64,000 nucleotides of DNA, from positions 621,148 to 685,147 of the forward strand of contig CAJNDS010002446.1 in assembly GCA_905221605.1 (NCBI GenBank), in the 5' to 3' direction. The notes below the pieces were generated by a model. It saw only the letters and a list, made by a program, of their open reading frames with translations, did no database searches and had not been told where the DNA came from. Below are positions 1-14,500 of the stretch, piece by piece. The stretch's first letter is position 1; every line of letters begins with the position of its first letter. Source of the stretch: Symbiodinium natans (lineage: Eukaryota > Sar > Dinophyceae > Suessiales > Symbiodiniaceae). The position numbers and the translations under genes were made by a program.

Positions 1-825
1 CATGTCTTATGTCTTGTACTATATCTGAATAGCAGGACACAATACCTCACTTCTTCCCTTGCTGACAACAAAGGTGCCGCGGAGCTTTGACCACAAGCTT
101 GCTTGCTTCAAGCTCAACACCACCCGGCCTCAGACTTCCGATCCTTTTGCTGGCGAGGACGATCCTTTGCCGGGCATCAACACTGATGGCCGACTCGGGG
201 AAGTGACCTTTTCAATTTCCTGTATACTTCTCCATATTTGGGCGGCTTCAGCGTGCCTTGAAGATCTCCATATCGGCTTTGCGGACCAAGTGCAGATGGG
301 AACTGGGCTGCAATCACGTTGAGGCCAATGGAGAAAGAAAACTGCTCTCGACTTAAAGCAATCTCTGCGGCTCCAAGGGGGGAGCGCCTCGAAGCCCCTT
401 TAGTAAGAGGATCCAAGGCGCTGCTCCTGGGGGCTGAGGATGTTTTCATCCTGGAGGTGGTCTTCCATGTTGCCCGAGAGATCCTGCCATAAAAAGGCCC
501 CCCCCCCCCACTCCCAAAAGCACAAAAACTCCAGTGACTCCACTTCCCCTAGAAAAGCCCCCATGAACGTGGCGTGGCCTTGGGCTCGTCATTATCAATC
601 TTGCACAGCGTGTAGTCATGCCTTGAACACCTTGCAGTAAGTCTCGATGCTGCAGCGGGCACTGGCTTCACAAGTCTTCACTGCATCGTACATCCTCTGC
701 AGGATGCTAGAAGCCTGTCTGCGCCCATCTAAGCCCGCTGCCCCCAGTAGCTGCAGGCGTCCTTCAGCAAATCCGCAACGGTGATAGTTCCGTCAATTCG
801 ATACGTGACCTGCGGCGAATGCACA

Positions 826-1137
826 TCACCAGTGCCACAACAACCTTAGGTAAATGTTGGCGGCGTGGTCGCTATTGTCGTCGCTGGCATCGTCATCAGC
901 GTCAGCGTCGCCGTTGGCGAGCGTCTTGCTCTCCGATGCTACAGTAAGGCTCAATCTCGGATCTCCAAGGGTAGCAGCGAACATTCGTACACAGAAGTGG
1001 GGTGGTCCTAGAGGAAGGCTACTTATGGCAACCCTGCGCAAAGTGAGCCGAGCCTTGTAGTCATCGTCCTTCTTATCACCGGACAAGTTCACGTAGCCTG
1101 GAGCAGTGCGTGACTTGTTTGGCACTTTGGCTCTCAC
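826..1137 (-). CDS. Candidate terminal exon, unknown protein
   Basis: An open minus-strand segment of 103 codons ends at a stop. It begins directly after an AG followed by G (acceptor immediately upstream of 1137), the boundary seen for the confident introns of this window. The predicted peptide has no low-complexity frame artefact: a Lys/Arg-rich first half is followed by a hydrophobic stretch and an acidic Asp-rich segment near the C-terminus (residues about 75-90). No family is recognised. It could equally be a chance open frame, and no partner exons were found. Confidence 0.25.
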   Translation of the reverse strand: MRAKVPNKSRTAPGYVNLSGDKKDDDYKARLTLRRVAISSLPLGPPHFCVRMFAATLGDPRLSLTVASESKTLANGDADADDDASDDNSDHAANIYLRLLWHW

Positions 1138-1952
1138 CTCTGGCACCGCCAATCGAACAGCACTGTCTTGCACGCGAGATGCACCCCATCAGTGAATGCA
1201 CACACCTCCACCAGTCTTGAACTACCCTAATGCAACGAATGCTTTGCAGAATCTGGCCTACGACCACAGATCGCATCACCAACGACCCACGCAACCGCTG
1301 TCCCTGCCTTGGGAGCCCGCCTCTCAACATCCATTACGACCCTTTGGACCTAACACCTTTTACACGCCACCAGAGGCCCGAGGCCCATGCTGACAAGAAC
1401 TGTGTCATGCAGGTTCTGCTTGCTCTGATCCTTCACATCGGAGGTTTTTGCTCTCAGGATTTGGGGCTTTCAGGGTCTGAGGGTTTGAGGGGGGGTTGAG
1501 GGTCCAGGGATTAGGGACAAGATGAAACACAGGCATGATTGGACCATGATGTAGCGAACTGACCACATGACAGGCCCGGAACCCTACGTCCTAAACCCCT
1601 CCGTGCCCCCACGCCCTTGTGCCAGCCTGCTGCGACTTGGCTTCAGCATGGGAGCAGCCCTCTCAACTCCAATCCCCTCAAACCCGCCAAACACCCGAGA
1701 TTCCAAAGATCAAGTAGACCTTAGGGGCTTAGGGCTGAACTGCTTGACGGTGGTTGAGGATGTTCCTGAAAATGTCGGATGAAGTTGGAAGTCGGACATA
1801 CTTGGTACCATCCTCATGAACCCCATGTGCCACCGGCTGCCAGGCAAACTGCCTCGCCAGCAGTCTCTCTGAAGTCCGCAGAGCCTCAGATGGTGGAGGC
1901 GGTTTAGGGTTCAGGGTTTCGGGTTTCGGGTTTAGGGTTTGCGCCCCGTCCT

Positions 1953-1953
<1 letters not shown>

Positions 1954-1993
<40 letters not shown>

Positions 1994-1995
1994 AA
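1954..1995. repeat. C30 followed by A-rich run
   Basis: A run of 30 cytosines (1954-1983) is followed directly by about a dozen adenines. It is one of several long C/G homopolymers in the window (others near 6,725, 7,790, 29,550, 34,460 and 54,190). Confidence 0.9.
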
Positions 1996-4900
1996 TCAAA
2001 AAAACGGGGCCCTTGTTTAAGAAAGCTGAGCAGACGATAGAAACTATATGGGTGTAGGCAGGGTCCTTGCTAGAACAAGTCTCCATTATCAAAGGCCAGA
2101 AATGAGGACCTTCGTGGACCCCTATGTAGAACAAACACCAAAAAAAACCCACCTTGATCAACTCCATCCGGCTCTTCTTGTGAGGGGGCCATGGCTGGAA
2201 TTCGATCCTGGCACGCTGAAGAGGGTTCGGCTTCCTTGTTTGGGGCTTCGGGGCCGATGGCCCAGATTCCCACATGGGCTTCCCAAAAAAAAGAAAATTA
2301 TGACGAAGGGGCCCATGATTCTCAAACTGCTCTTCTGGCCGGAGAGTCCGAATTCCCCTCAGTCCTCGAGGAAGTGATGGACCTGCTGAGACATGTAGTG
2401 GCTCTCCGCCTCCGCCTCGTTTTCACAGAAACAGAGGTTCACGTGGGATATCCGACATCTCATTCTCTGGGAACCTGGGATTGCCCCTCCTGAACATTTG
2501 CCGCACGATTTCAGGTCACCAGCAACGTCACGGGCGCCGCGCCGTCTTCTGCGCGGAGCCATACTGCGAAGTTTTCTGTGCCCTGGCAGCTGCGACATCC
2601 GGGGTTTGGATCGACCTTTTGGGAGGTTTGTGGTGGCAAGACCTCAGCAGTCTTAAAGCAATTGTGGCAGCTCTTGACAGCACATGTCACAATCAACTTG
2701 CGCGGGATATGCTTCTGCTGAACCCTATCAGTCCCAAAAAACTCCTAAACCCCAAGTCCCCAGCCTGAAAAACCCTAAACCTTCAGATCCTCAACCCTAA
2801 CCCACCCGACTGCTCCAGCAGACAGTGTACTGAGAGTCCGCGCTTCTTCTGAGTGGATTTATGATCCTCCTGCGTGCTGGGTGAGTGGGTAGGGGGGAGG
2901 GGGGCCTGTAGTCAAGTCTGCCTGGCTTGAAGTATTGGGAGACTAGGGTGTTGGATTTAGGGGCTCGGTTTTGGGATGGAAGGATTCACCTGGGTTCCTC
3001 ATAACCAGTGATGCTGGGGTCTCTAAGTGCGGGTCCCTTTTCGGGTCCCCGATTCTTTCGGAGGGACCATAGGAGAACTGACAAGGCAGGTTGTTAGACG
3101 CGATGTTCATCTGGGCAGCACTTCAGACATCCCTTGCAGACTCCAACGCCCCAAATACCCCGAAAGGCCTGGGCCAAAAGCCCTCAGACCCTCCTGTGAA
3201 GCTTACCTTAAACAACAGAACGCCCCCACTCAAGCGAGCTCGTGGGCCACCTTGATGCCGAACAACTGTTGTGAGCGCTGCTTCAGCTCCTCCTCGAGAG
3301 GTTTTCAGTCGGATTCAGGGCTGTTTAAGTAGTTAGGGTGGGGCCAAACCAGCAACCTCTAAGGAGCAGACATCGAAGGCAATTTTGCGCTGCTTCAGTC
3401 GTTCGAGCTGCTCGCGTTTCCGAGCGATGTCTGACCTGATCAGGAAGATGCCCAGCCTCCACAAATGAAATGCATCGTCCTTGTGAACCCTTGGAATGCT
3501 TGCTCCCCCTTTGCATCGCAGGATGTCTGGCTGCTGCTGGGCTAGTGGCTGGAGCTGCTTGATCTGATTCCTCTCTTCAGTGAGGTTCCCCTGCCCAGCA
3601 AGATCTGAACCCCGCAGTGAAAAAACGTTCACGGCATACCTACTGCGGTTCCCATGTTGTGGCGCCTCGCCCTCGTCTGCCATGGCGGCTTTGCAGGCAC
3701 CTGGCGCCCAGCACCCTTCTTCAAAACACGATATCTTCCGATGCTTATGTTGTTAGGTTACGAAGTTATGTAGATGCAGAAATATTCATGGCCACAGACG
3801 CCAAGTCCCGAACGCGGCGTTCGTCGCCAAGCCCCTTGCAATGACTAGGTGAGCGCCCGCCGAATTAGGTGAGAACGTGCATCGTGGTTTGCACACGTTT
3901 TTTGGTGGTGTGGTTCTAAGTCCGCCATGACATCTGCAAAAGAGTATTGGGCCCAGCTTGACTTGAATACTTCGTTGTCAGTTCTCTCATGGCTTCAGGA
4001 GCTGTTCTCCTGCAGTGCATAGAAGCTTGAGCAGTCACAAAAAGGTGGCACGGTGATCATACAACGGTCCCTGACGCAATGCGAAGCCGCGCGTGAGCTT
4101 CTGATGCAGACGGCCAAGTTCAGAATTTTACGGGTTTCGGTTTAGGGCTTTGGGACAGGAGGAGGTTCACGAACCACAGCATAAAGGGTCTCACTGCTTA
4201 GCTGCCCTGGCGCAAAGGGTGCCTCGAGATCGCAGCACCTGGGTCACTGATTCAAACTCGTGCAGACCATCTTAAGCAATGCTAGCAGACCTATTTGCGT
4301 CATCGGACAGGAAGGAACATTGTTGGTAATTCAGGGGTGGCCTGGCTCGCCTTCAGTAGCGGGATCGTCATTGCCACTCTACGCAACTATGGCTGAGCAG
4401 CATAGACGACAATCGAACGTGTTGCTGCCAGTGCGTTTCCTGGTTGGCTGCTCCAAATCGAACAGTGAGATTTCAATGGACAGCTGACTTATGGGCTTCA
4501 ATACTCGATGCAGATTTCACTCCCGAGCTCAACACCTGCTACGAGGCAGCTACGCTGTCCTCACTGGATCAGAAGGCTCCGCACAAACGTTCTTCTACCG
4601 GCCTCTCCCTACCTGACATCCACATGATGTCGCAAACGGCCTTAGTGAGATGCCCATGGAAGAAGAGCGTCGAGCTGTGGCTGTCGACATGCAGATTGCA
4701 ATTCCACAGGGTTCCCTGAGAAATCGACACAACTACCCCGTGTATAAGAGCCAAAGGGCACGAGTATAGGGAGCTACCCCTGAGGGGTGGGAACCCTGCC
4801 GGGGCGCGCTCGGAAAAAAGAAGCGCGCTTAGTGACTTGGCGCGAGCTGTCTCGCAGCCCAGTGAATGAGTTCAATCACCGTGCAACACTGTTCTAAGGG

Positions 4901-7900
4901 CAGCAAGGGAAGTTCTTGCAACCTAGTTAAACTTGCAAAATGGTATTTGCGTGCACGCTTGCTCTAGCAAAACATAAACAAGCAGCTGCTGTGCGCAAGC
5001 CAGCGACCAGAGATCCGAGCAGGGAAAACATGGCATCTTCAATGCCCCTTCTGTGCACCTCCGAACGCTGGCGCTCCAGCCTTATCGACGGGACACCGGC
5101 TGCGTGTGTCTCACTGCAGAAGCTTCACGGGAGCCTCAGACCCCTGACTCTCAATAAATCATGAGCCGAATACCAAACGGATCCCTTAAACGCATCCTGC
5201 TACACCCGCAGACCCCACCCACTCGGCCGGCCACACTGCGAAACACGACGACCATCAGCCAGCGTAGTGCACAAAGCCGGAGGACTGGGCAAAGGCAAAG
5301 GTGACAAAGGCGAGTAGCTCAGTGAACACGCAAGTCTTGTTTTGTAATGTCCATGTATGAAGAAGTTGAAGAAGCACTGCTGCTGTTAAGATCATCTATG
5401 ACCTCCTGCTAAATATCCTCGTCTTTCACTCAGTTATTTTGTCCAGACTCCTGAGGCGCATCCTAATACTCAAACAGTTAGAGGGGGGTCGTTGGGGTCC
5501 AGTGTTCAGGGTTCAGGCTTTCAGGCTGGGGGGTTTCGGGTTTGAGGATCCGGGATCCTGTCGCTCAAGTTTTGACTTGCAGGTGAGTCAAACACAAATG
5601 GACCCCTCCCCTAATTCCAAACATTTTCCTCCCCCAGGGCCCCGGGGCGGGGGGGGAGGGGAGGTTAGGGGGTCGCGATGTCTGAGTTGGAACAAGCACA
5701 AACTGAATTTGCCAGACATTGCTTTTGAACATGCCGCAAGAAAGAGGTCACGGCCCGGCCATTACTACAGCCGGGAATACTTAGGCGTGAGGAGCCGTTG
5801 GGCCCCGACCGACGTGCACACGCAGTGCTTCCGGAGACTTCTCTTCGTCGGGCTGGCGCTGCTGCCTGCACGGGATCATGCTGTTCTGCAGGCGGTCCAC
5901 GTGAGAACTGCATCCCCCGCCGTGACCTTTGTCCGCTTCGGTAACGTGCCGTTGTTCCGCTGCGGCCAGCCTGGCAGACAGAATCTCATGGGTTGGTTCC
6001 TCACAGACTTACATCCTTTGACTGCTCTGCTTCTGAGGTACACGACTCTCAGACTCCCATCCCTGCTCTCTTGTAGCAGCAGGGCCAACCCTCAGACCCG
6101 CCTAGGCAGGGACGGATTCGGACCGAGCAGGATTCTTGTCATCTCAGGTACCTTCACAAAGGCATGACCCTAACCCTAAACTCTAAAGCCCCAAAGCCCC
6201 CGAAACCCCTAAACTCCTAAACTCTGAACGTCGACTTGATGCCTCGATCCCACGCTTGCGCTTCTCATCCGCTCGCCGAGAGGCGATCCTGCCAGAGTTG
6301 CAGGGCGGTCTTCCTGAACCCGAATAGCGAAAGCACAGGAAGCATGAACAACGCGAGCAAGAACAACTGTAACCAACGCACAAACTGCATACTGTAACGT
6401 TGTTTGCTGTGCGCCACTTGCCCCAACAGTCATTGCAACGATGGTCATAAGGTTCGCATATGGTAGCCAATAGTGGTACTAGCAATTTTCAGCAGCTACC
6501 ATCCTCATACCCCTGATCAGGACCAAGGCCGGAAGAGAGCTGTTTTGTGGGACCTGCCTGGTCTCTACCCGACAAGCCGCCAGGCGCTTGATGGTTGGCC
6601 GCTGCTGCAGCTCATCCTGGTGCTGGGAGGCTTGGCACCCTTGAGGGTTACGAGGAACTCAGGATTGCTGGTGGGATCCCGGTTTTGTCATGCCTTGAAT
6701 GATGGGGAATTTACTATAGCAGGACCCCCCCCCCCCCCAAAAAAAAGGGGCCACCATGTGCATGTCACCCTGAGGCCTAAACCCCAAAGTCCTTTTCTCA
6801 GGGTCTTAACAGGTTTAAGTTTTTGGCAACTGGAGCAGTTGGGGCCCCGGGCTGCAATGGGCATCCAGATCTTGGGATCGATGGCCGTCGGCGGCTCCAC
6901 CTGAACGAAAGCAAGAAACCCAGCCTAACCCTTTCTGGCTAGGCCTTAGGGTTTTACGGTTTAGGGGGGGTAGCGCTTAGGGATAGGGACTGAGTCAGAG
7001 GTCTCTGCGGGCTCTGAGAACTCGGCAATTGGGTCTTTGTCGTCATTTGGGTTCCAGTTGACCACGGGGTTTCCCCAGCCTGCACACAGCTTCAGCAAAG
7101 TGCAGCAAGGCCGACTTTCAACATCGCGCTAGAGTCTGGCTGGACCCATCAGGGGCGATGAAAAAAGTTCGGAGCTCCGGCGGGGAATGCGCGAAACGTG
7201 AAAGTTGCATACTTCAGTCATCAGTCAATGCCACGCCGTGCTGGGCAGGGGACTGGGAGGAAGGGTCCTGGTCAACGAAGATTCCCCCCCTCATTTCCGT
7301 TACTCCTCCATCTCTTGGGCCGCGCACTCACCCAATTTTTGCATCGTAGCCTCGTTCCTACATATGTCATTCCTGGCATGTTCTATCTATGCATCGCGCC
7401 GGACACAAGAGCCGAGATGGGCGAATGGGGGAACCCTTGAAACCTTCGAAAGTCCGTGTGTATAGATTTGTATGCATATACCTACTGATTTACACATCTG
7501 CAGATGTATCCATTCACATAGTACCTCTCACATCCGTCCGAAGGTTCCCGTCGCATGCGTATAGTGCACGATACAGAAACGTACACAAGACCACTCGCCA
7601 AGAGACCTGGATGGCGCCGGAGACAGAGTGTGATGTTGTAAGGCCCCAACTGGCTATCACGCAGCGGCTCTTGTCCGGGAAGTCCAGTGGCACCCGTATC
7701 TGGTGGTCGGATCAAACATTCAAGTCACTGAGCCTTTACATGCTCTTGAGACCCTGGTGTCGAAGACTTCCACACGAGCATTGCGACACCCCCCCCCCCC
7801 CCCCGACACCGCCCCAAGCCCTGCAGAAACCCTAAAATCGCAAACCCAAAACAGCCCGCAGCACTTCTGAACGATCTCTGCCCTGTCGAAAACTTTTTGT

Positions 7901-8589
7901 CAGATGTTGCAGCGCTGCAAACCACAGAGGCGGATTAGTTCCTCCAACTCTTCTGCCGTCACCGGCCCTCAGCAGCTCAGTCGATGCTTTAGAGTCTTAT
8001 AGTTAGGGAGAGGGATTGTTGCAGGGGACTGAGCAGAACTGAAATGATGGAATGATAGCAAGCCCCTGCCTTCCGAGGCAGACTGTAGACTTTGAAATGC
8101 AGTCGGGCGTCGAACTTCGCCGCAGCCGAGGCCTTCGACTCTCAAAACCGCTGAACACATCAATTATACAAGCCCTGCCCTACGCCCTCAAACATCCCTA
8201 AGCCCCATAAACAGACCACGCGGTGGAGCCAGGCAAGAACCGGCGCCTTGCAGTTGAAGCGGCCCGATCGCCACCCGATGAAGATGCACAAGCCGCAGGC
8301 CTGTCACTGTAAGAAAACAAGATCAAATGGGTAAAAAGAGCTGCAACCGGAAGCAGCCTGTCGTTTCTGTTGCTTGGGTCAGAGCAATTGGGTGATGCGG
8401 GTGTGCAAACATTATCTGGTTGCAGGCTGCATCAGCCTGCTGAGCGAAGCCAGCCGCATTAAACCTCATCAAAAAACGTGACGGAGGCAGCGAAGAGGCA
8501 TCATCCAGAGCGGTTCACGCCCAGAAGAACTGCGTCCAGCCCTTATCCCTGACGCCGTGATGTCAACAGCGAGGTGACGATCTCGCGAA

Positions 8590-11500
8590 GATCATCCCAG
8601 ATCTAGTCTAGCAGCAACGAGCATCTGTATTATGGAGTAGGGCAGACGGCACACATATGTCCTGGATGGGCACGGACTCGACAAGTGCTGATCTTGACTG
8701 ACGACAAAAGAAATGACCCGCCAGCAATGCGCAATGCTTGTCTTGCAGCCAAGGATGTACGCGCATCCTCGGACATCTAAGTAGTTGTTGGCACATCACC
8801 GGACGCACTCTCGCCACAAATTCAACAGATCCGACATGCAGTTGTCGGACTCAGAGCGATGAGGGATGCAGAAAAAGCTCTCTCCAACTTCGTTCAGATA
8901 AAGGGTGTTGGATATCTGCTGCTCATCACAGTCTGAAACTGGGCACAAACTCAACAAGTGCTAGTCACGACTGCTCGTCTTGACCGACCACACCAGAGAG
9001 TAGTTTTCGGCACATCACCGGACGCACTCGCGACACAAATACAACAGATCAGGAAATTGCGAAACATGCAGTTGTCGGACTCAGAGCGATGAGGGATGCA
9101 GAAAACGCTCTCTCCAACTTCGTTCAGATAAAGGGTGTTGGATATCTGCTGCTCATCACAGTCTGAAACAGCTTTTGCTGATAATGGCCAGCCGGATCAT
9201 ACCCAATCCCTCACGCCGTGACAGCAAACAGCAAGAAGACGATGATTCGAAGGGGTGACACTCCAAATGCTGTTTTGGATCTAGAATCTAGCAGAACCTG
9301 GCATCTATACGAAGGCTCCAGGGTAGACCGCACACGAAGTGCCATCTATCAGACATGCACTTCAGCAAGAACTCTTGGCACTGCTAACTCCGAGCGCAGC
9401 ATGGACGCACTGGCTGGGCACGCACTCGACAAGCGCTCGTCACGACTGCTCTTTTGATCGACCACACAAGAAAGCAGTTTTCGGCACATCACCGGACGCA
9501 CTCGCGCCACAAATGCAACAGATCAGGAAATTGCGAAACATGCAGTTGTCGGACTCAGAGCGATGAGGGATGCAGAAAAGCTCTCTCCAACTTCGTTCAG
9601 ATAAAGGGTGTTGGATATCTGCTGCTCATCACAGTCTGACACAAATTGCTGATCATCCCTGATCCCTCACGCCATGACAGCAACGCCAAGGAGACGATGA
9701 CCGCGAACACATGACACTCCAACTGCTGCGTTCCGATCTAGCAGCATCTGGCATCTATACGAAGGCTCCAGGGTAGACCGCACATGAAGCGCCATCTATC
9801 AGACATGCACTTCAGCAAGAACTCTCTGGCACTGTCTAATTCCGAGCGCAGCATGGACGCACTGGCTGGGCACGGACTCAACAAGTGCTGGTCTTCACCG
9901 ACTACACAAGAGTTCCTCAGTCGACGCGCATGGTTTGTCTTCAGTCCAGGATGTAGCCGCATCCTCTGACATCTAATTAGTTTTTGGCACATCACCGGAA
10001 ACACTCGCGCCACAAATGCAACAGATCCTGCGTTGCGAAACATGCAGTTGTCGGACTCAGAGCGATGAGGGATGCAGAAAAGCTTTCTCCAACTTCGTTC
10101 AGATAAAGGGTGTTGGATATCTGCTGCTCATCACAGTCTGAAACAGCTTTTGCTGATCAAAGCCAGCCGGATCATCCCTGATCCCTCACGCCATGACAGC
10201 AACGCCAAGGGGACGATGACCGCGAACACATGACACTCCAACTGCTGCGTTCCGATCTAGCAGCATCTGGCATCTATACGAAGGCTCCAGGGTAGACCGC
10301 ACATGAAGCGCCATCTATCAGACATGCACTTCAGCAAGACTCTCTGGCACTGTCTAATTCCGAGCGCAGCATGGACGCACTGGCTGGGCACGGACTCAAC
10401 AAGTGCTGGTCTTCACCGACTACACAAGAGTTCCTCAGTCGACGCGCATGGTTTGTCTTCAGTCCAGGATGTAGCCGCATCCTCTGACATCTAATTAGTT
10501 TTTGGCACATCACCGGAAACACTCGCGCCACAAATGCAACAGATCCTGCGTTGCGAAACATGCAGTTGTCGGACTCAGAGCGATGAGGGATGCAGAAAAC
10601 GTTCTCTCCAACTTCGTTCAGATAAAGGGTGTTGGATATCTGCTGCTCATCACAGTCTGAAACAGCTTTTGCGGATCATACCCAATCCCTCACGCCGTGA
10701 CAGCAAACAGCAAGAAGACGATGATTCGAAGGGGTGACACTCCAAATGCTGCTTTGGATCTAGAATCTAGCAGCTTCTGGCATCTATACGAAGGCTCCAG
10801 GGTAGACCGCACACGAATTGCCATCTATCAGACATGCACTTCAGCAAGAACTCTTGGCACTGCTAACTCCGAGCGCAGCATGGACGCACTGGCTGGGCAC
10901 GCACTCGACAAGCGCTCGTCACGACTGCTCTTTTGATCGACCACACAAGAAAGCAGTTTTCGGCACCTCACCGGACGCACTCGCGCCACAAATGCAACAG
11001 ATCAGGAAATTGCGAAACATGCAGTTGTCGGACTCAGAGCGATGAGGGATGCAGAAAAGCTCTCTCCAACTTCGTTCAGATAAAGGGTGTTGGATATCTG
11101 CTGCTCATCACAGTCTGACACAAATTGCTGATCATCCCTGATCCCTCACGCCATGACAGCAACGCCAAGGGGACGATGACCGCGAACACATGACACTCCA
11201 ACTGCTGCGTTCCGATCTAGCAGCATCTGGCATCTATACGAAGGCTCCAGGGTAGACCGCACATGAAGCGCCATCTATCAGACATGCACTTCAGCAAGAA
11301 CTCTCTGGCACTGTCTAATTCCGAGCGCAGCATGGACGCACTGGCTGGGCACGGACTCAACAAGTGCTGGTCTTCACCGACTATACAAGAGTTCCTCAGT
11401 CGACGCGCATGGTTTGTCTTCAGTCCAGGATGTAGCCGCATCCTCTGACATCTAATTAGTTTTTGGCACATCACCGGAAACACTCGCGCCACAAATACAA

Positions 11501-13880
11501 CAGATCAGGAATTTGCGAAACATGCAGTTGTCGGACTCAGAGCGATGAGGGATGCAGAAAAAGCTCTCTCCAACTTCGTTCAGATAAAGGGTGTTGGATA
11601 TCTGCTGCTCATCACAGTCTGAAACAGCTTTTGCTGATAATGGCCAGCCGGATCATACCCAATCCCTCACGCCGTGACAGCAAACAGCAAGAAGACGATG
11701 ATTCGAAGGGGTGACACTCCAAATGCTGCTTTGGATCTAGAATCTAGCAGCTTCTGGCATCTATACGAAGGCTCCAGGGTAGACCGCACACGAAGTGCCA
11801 TCTGTCAGACATGCACTTCAGCAAGAACTCTTGGCACTGCTAACTCCGAGCGCAGCATGGACGCACTGGCTGGGCACGCACTCGACAAGCGCTCGTCACG
11901 ACTGCTCTTTTGATCGACCACACAAGAAAGCAGTTTTCGGCACATCACCGGACGCACTCGCGCCACAAATGCAACAGATCAGGAAATTGCGAAACATGCA
12001 GTTGTCGGACTCAGAGCGATGAGGGATGCAGAAAAGCTCTCTCCAACTTCGTTCAGATAAAGGGTGTTGGATATCTGCTGCTCATCACAGTCTGAAACTG
12101 GGCACAAACTCAACAAGTGCTAGTCACGACTGCTCGTCTTGACCGACCACACCAGAGAGTAGTTTTCGGCACATCACCGGACGCACTCGTGCCACAAATG
12201 CAACAGATCAGGAAATTGCGAAACATGCAGTTGTCGGACTCAAAGCGATGAGGGATGCAGAAAAAGCTCTCTCCAACTTCGTTCAGATAAAGGGTGTTGG
12301 ATATTTGCTGCTCATCACAGTCTGACACAAATTGCTGATCATCCCTGATCCCTCACGCCATGACAGCAACGCCAAGGGGACGATGACCGCGAACACATGA
12401 CACTCCAACTGCTGCGTTCCGATCTAGCAGCATCTGGCATCTACACGAAGGCTCCAGGGTAGACCGCACATGAAGCGCCATCTATCAGACATGCACTTCA
12501 GCAAGAACTCTCTGGCACTGTCTAATTCCGAGCGCAGCATGGACGCACTGGCTGGGCACGGACTCAACAAGTGCTGGTCTTCACCGACTACACAAGAGTT
12601 CCTCAGTCGACGCGCATGGTTTGTCTTCAGTCCAGGATGTAGCCGCATCCTCTGACATCTAATTAGTTTTTGGCACATCACCGGAAACACTCGCGCCACA
12701 AATGCAACAGATCCTGCGTTGCGAAACATGCAGTTGTCGGACTCAGAGCGATGAGGGATGCAGAAAAAGCTCTCTCCAACTTCGTTCAGATAAAGGGTGT
12801 TGGATATCTGCTGCTCATCACAGTCCGACACACGTTGCTGATCAAAGCCAGCCGGATCATCCCTGATCCCTCACGCCATGACAACAACGCCAAGGGAACG
12901 ATGACCGCGAACACATGACACTCCAACTGCTGCGTTCCGATCTAGCAGCATCTGGCATCTATACGAAGGCTCCAGGGTAGACCGCACATGAAGCGCCATC
13001 TATCAGACATGCACTTCAGCAAGAACTCTCTGGCACTGTCTAATTCCGAGCGCAGCATGGACGCACTGGCTGGGCACGGACTCAACAAGTGCTGGTCTTC
13101 ACCGACTACACAAGAGTTCCTCAGTCGACGCGCATGGTTTGTCTTCAGTCCAGGATGTAGCCGCATCCTCTGACATCTAATTAGTTTTTGGCACATCACC
13201 GGAAACACTCGCGCCACAAATGCAACAGATCCTGCGTTGCGAAACATGCAGTTGTCGGACTCAGAGCGATGAGGGATGCAGAAAAGCTTTCTCCAACTTC
13301 GTTCAGATAAAGGGTGTTGGATATCTGCTGCTCATCACAGTCTGAAACAGCTTTTGCTGATCAAAGCCAGCCGGATCATCCCTGATCCCTCACGCCATGA
13401 CAGCAACGCCAAGGGGACGATGACCGCGAACACATGACACTCCAACTGCTGCGTTCCGATCTAGCAGCATCTGGCATCTATACGAAGGCTCCAGGGTAGA
13501 CCGCACATGAAGCGCCATCTATCAGACATGCACTTCAGCAAGAACTCTCTGGCACTGTCTAATTCCGAGCGCAGCATGGACGCACTGGCTGGGCACGGAC
13601 TCAACAAGTGCTGGTCTTCACCGACTACACAAGAGTTCCTCAGTCGACGCGCATGGTTTGTCTTCAGTCCAGGATGTAGCCGCATCCTCTGACATCTAAT
13701 TAGTTTTTGGCACATCACCGGAAACACTCGCGCCACAAATGCAACATATCCTGCATTGCGAAACATGCAGTTGTCGGACTCAGAGCGATGAGGGATGCAG
13801 AAAAAAGCTCTCTCCAACTTCGTTCAGATAAAGGGTGTTGGATATCTTCTGCTCATCACAGTCTGAAACGGCTTCGCTGA
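8590..13880. repeat. Satellite-like tandem array, about 12 units
   Basis: A block starting acatgcagttgtcggactca recurs at about 8834, 9065, 9538, 10041, 10559, 11020, 11521, 11996, 12224, 12727, 13249 and 13765. Spacing is mostly 460-520 bp, with two short steps of about 230 bp. At least three unit types occur: type A (marker at 9784, 10303, 11263, 12470, 12988, 13507), type B (9218, 10697, 11674) and a short type C (about 8939 and 12101). Copies of a type differ by few substitutions and small indels. Reading frames in the array are broken inconsistently by these indels, so I treat it as non-coding. No dinoflagellate spliced-leader or 5S sequence was recognised in the unit. Confidence 0.93.
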
Positions 13881-14288
13881 TCAAAGCTGCTCCAGTCTCC
13901 AGGCAAAAACAGAAAGTTTCTTCACTTTAGAGTTGAGGTGTTGGGGCTTTACGGTTTCGGCTTGACCGGTTGAGGGCAATTGTTCCAAGCACAGCAGCTC
14001 ATGGGGGCCTGACCGCGTGACGAGCCGACGGATTTGATGATGCCTGACGGGTGGTGACCATATACCTGGACCCTTTTTTTCATTGTATGTTTTTATTGCA
14101 ATGTTTTTGCTGTTGTGAGGCAGGGGGGGTTTGGCGTGTGGGGGTAGGCGCATTTTTTGCTGTGCCGAAGGACAATTTCAGGCTTCAATAGGAATACCTC
14201 TATCTCTTCCCTTTTTGTCATAGGATAGCCGGTCTTTTCGATGGAAGCCTTGTCTTTTTAGAAGCCCGCTGCTGCTTCTGCTACTGCT
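13881..14288. other. Spacer between satellite and triplet array
   Basis: A spacer between the satellite and the triplet array. Nothing recognisable was seen apart from T-rich tracts near 14,070-14,110. Confidence 0.5.
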
Positions 14289-14415
14289 TCATCTCCTCCT
14301 CCTCCTCCTCCTCCTCCTCCTCCTCCTCCTCCTCCTCCTCCTCCTCCTCCTCCTCCTCCTCCTCCGCCTCCTCCTCCTCCTCCTCCTCCTCCTCCTCCTC
14401 CTCCTCCTCCTCCTC

Positions 14416-14500
<85 letters not shown>

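Larger units (their letters stand above)
1..8589. other. Gene-poor region without a firmly identified gene
   Basis: No product could be recognised here. The stretch is mixed-composition DNA with scattered single copies of CCCTAAA-like heptamers (for example near 1,905-1,945, 2,755-2,800 and 6,170-6,220), homopolymer runs and short open frames that look non-coding. The two best coding-like pieces are on the minus strand: 826-1137, listed separately, and about 3,333-3,683, which reads as a charged, Gln- and Lys-rich segment. Neither has a recognisable domain. Confidence 0.5.

Noticed and set aside
8590-13880. Repeated open frames of 61-135 codons in the satellite
   Set aside because: Different copies are broken or shifted by single-base indels, frames exist on both strands, and no domain is seen.
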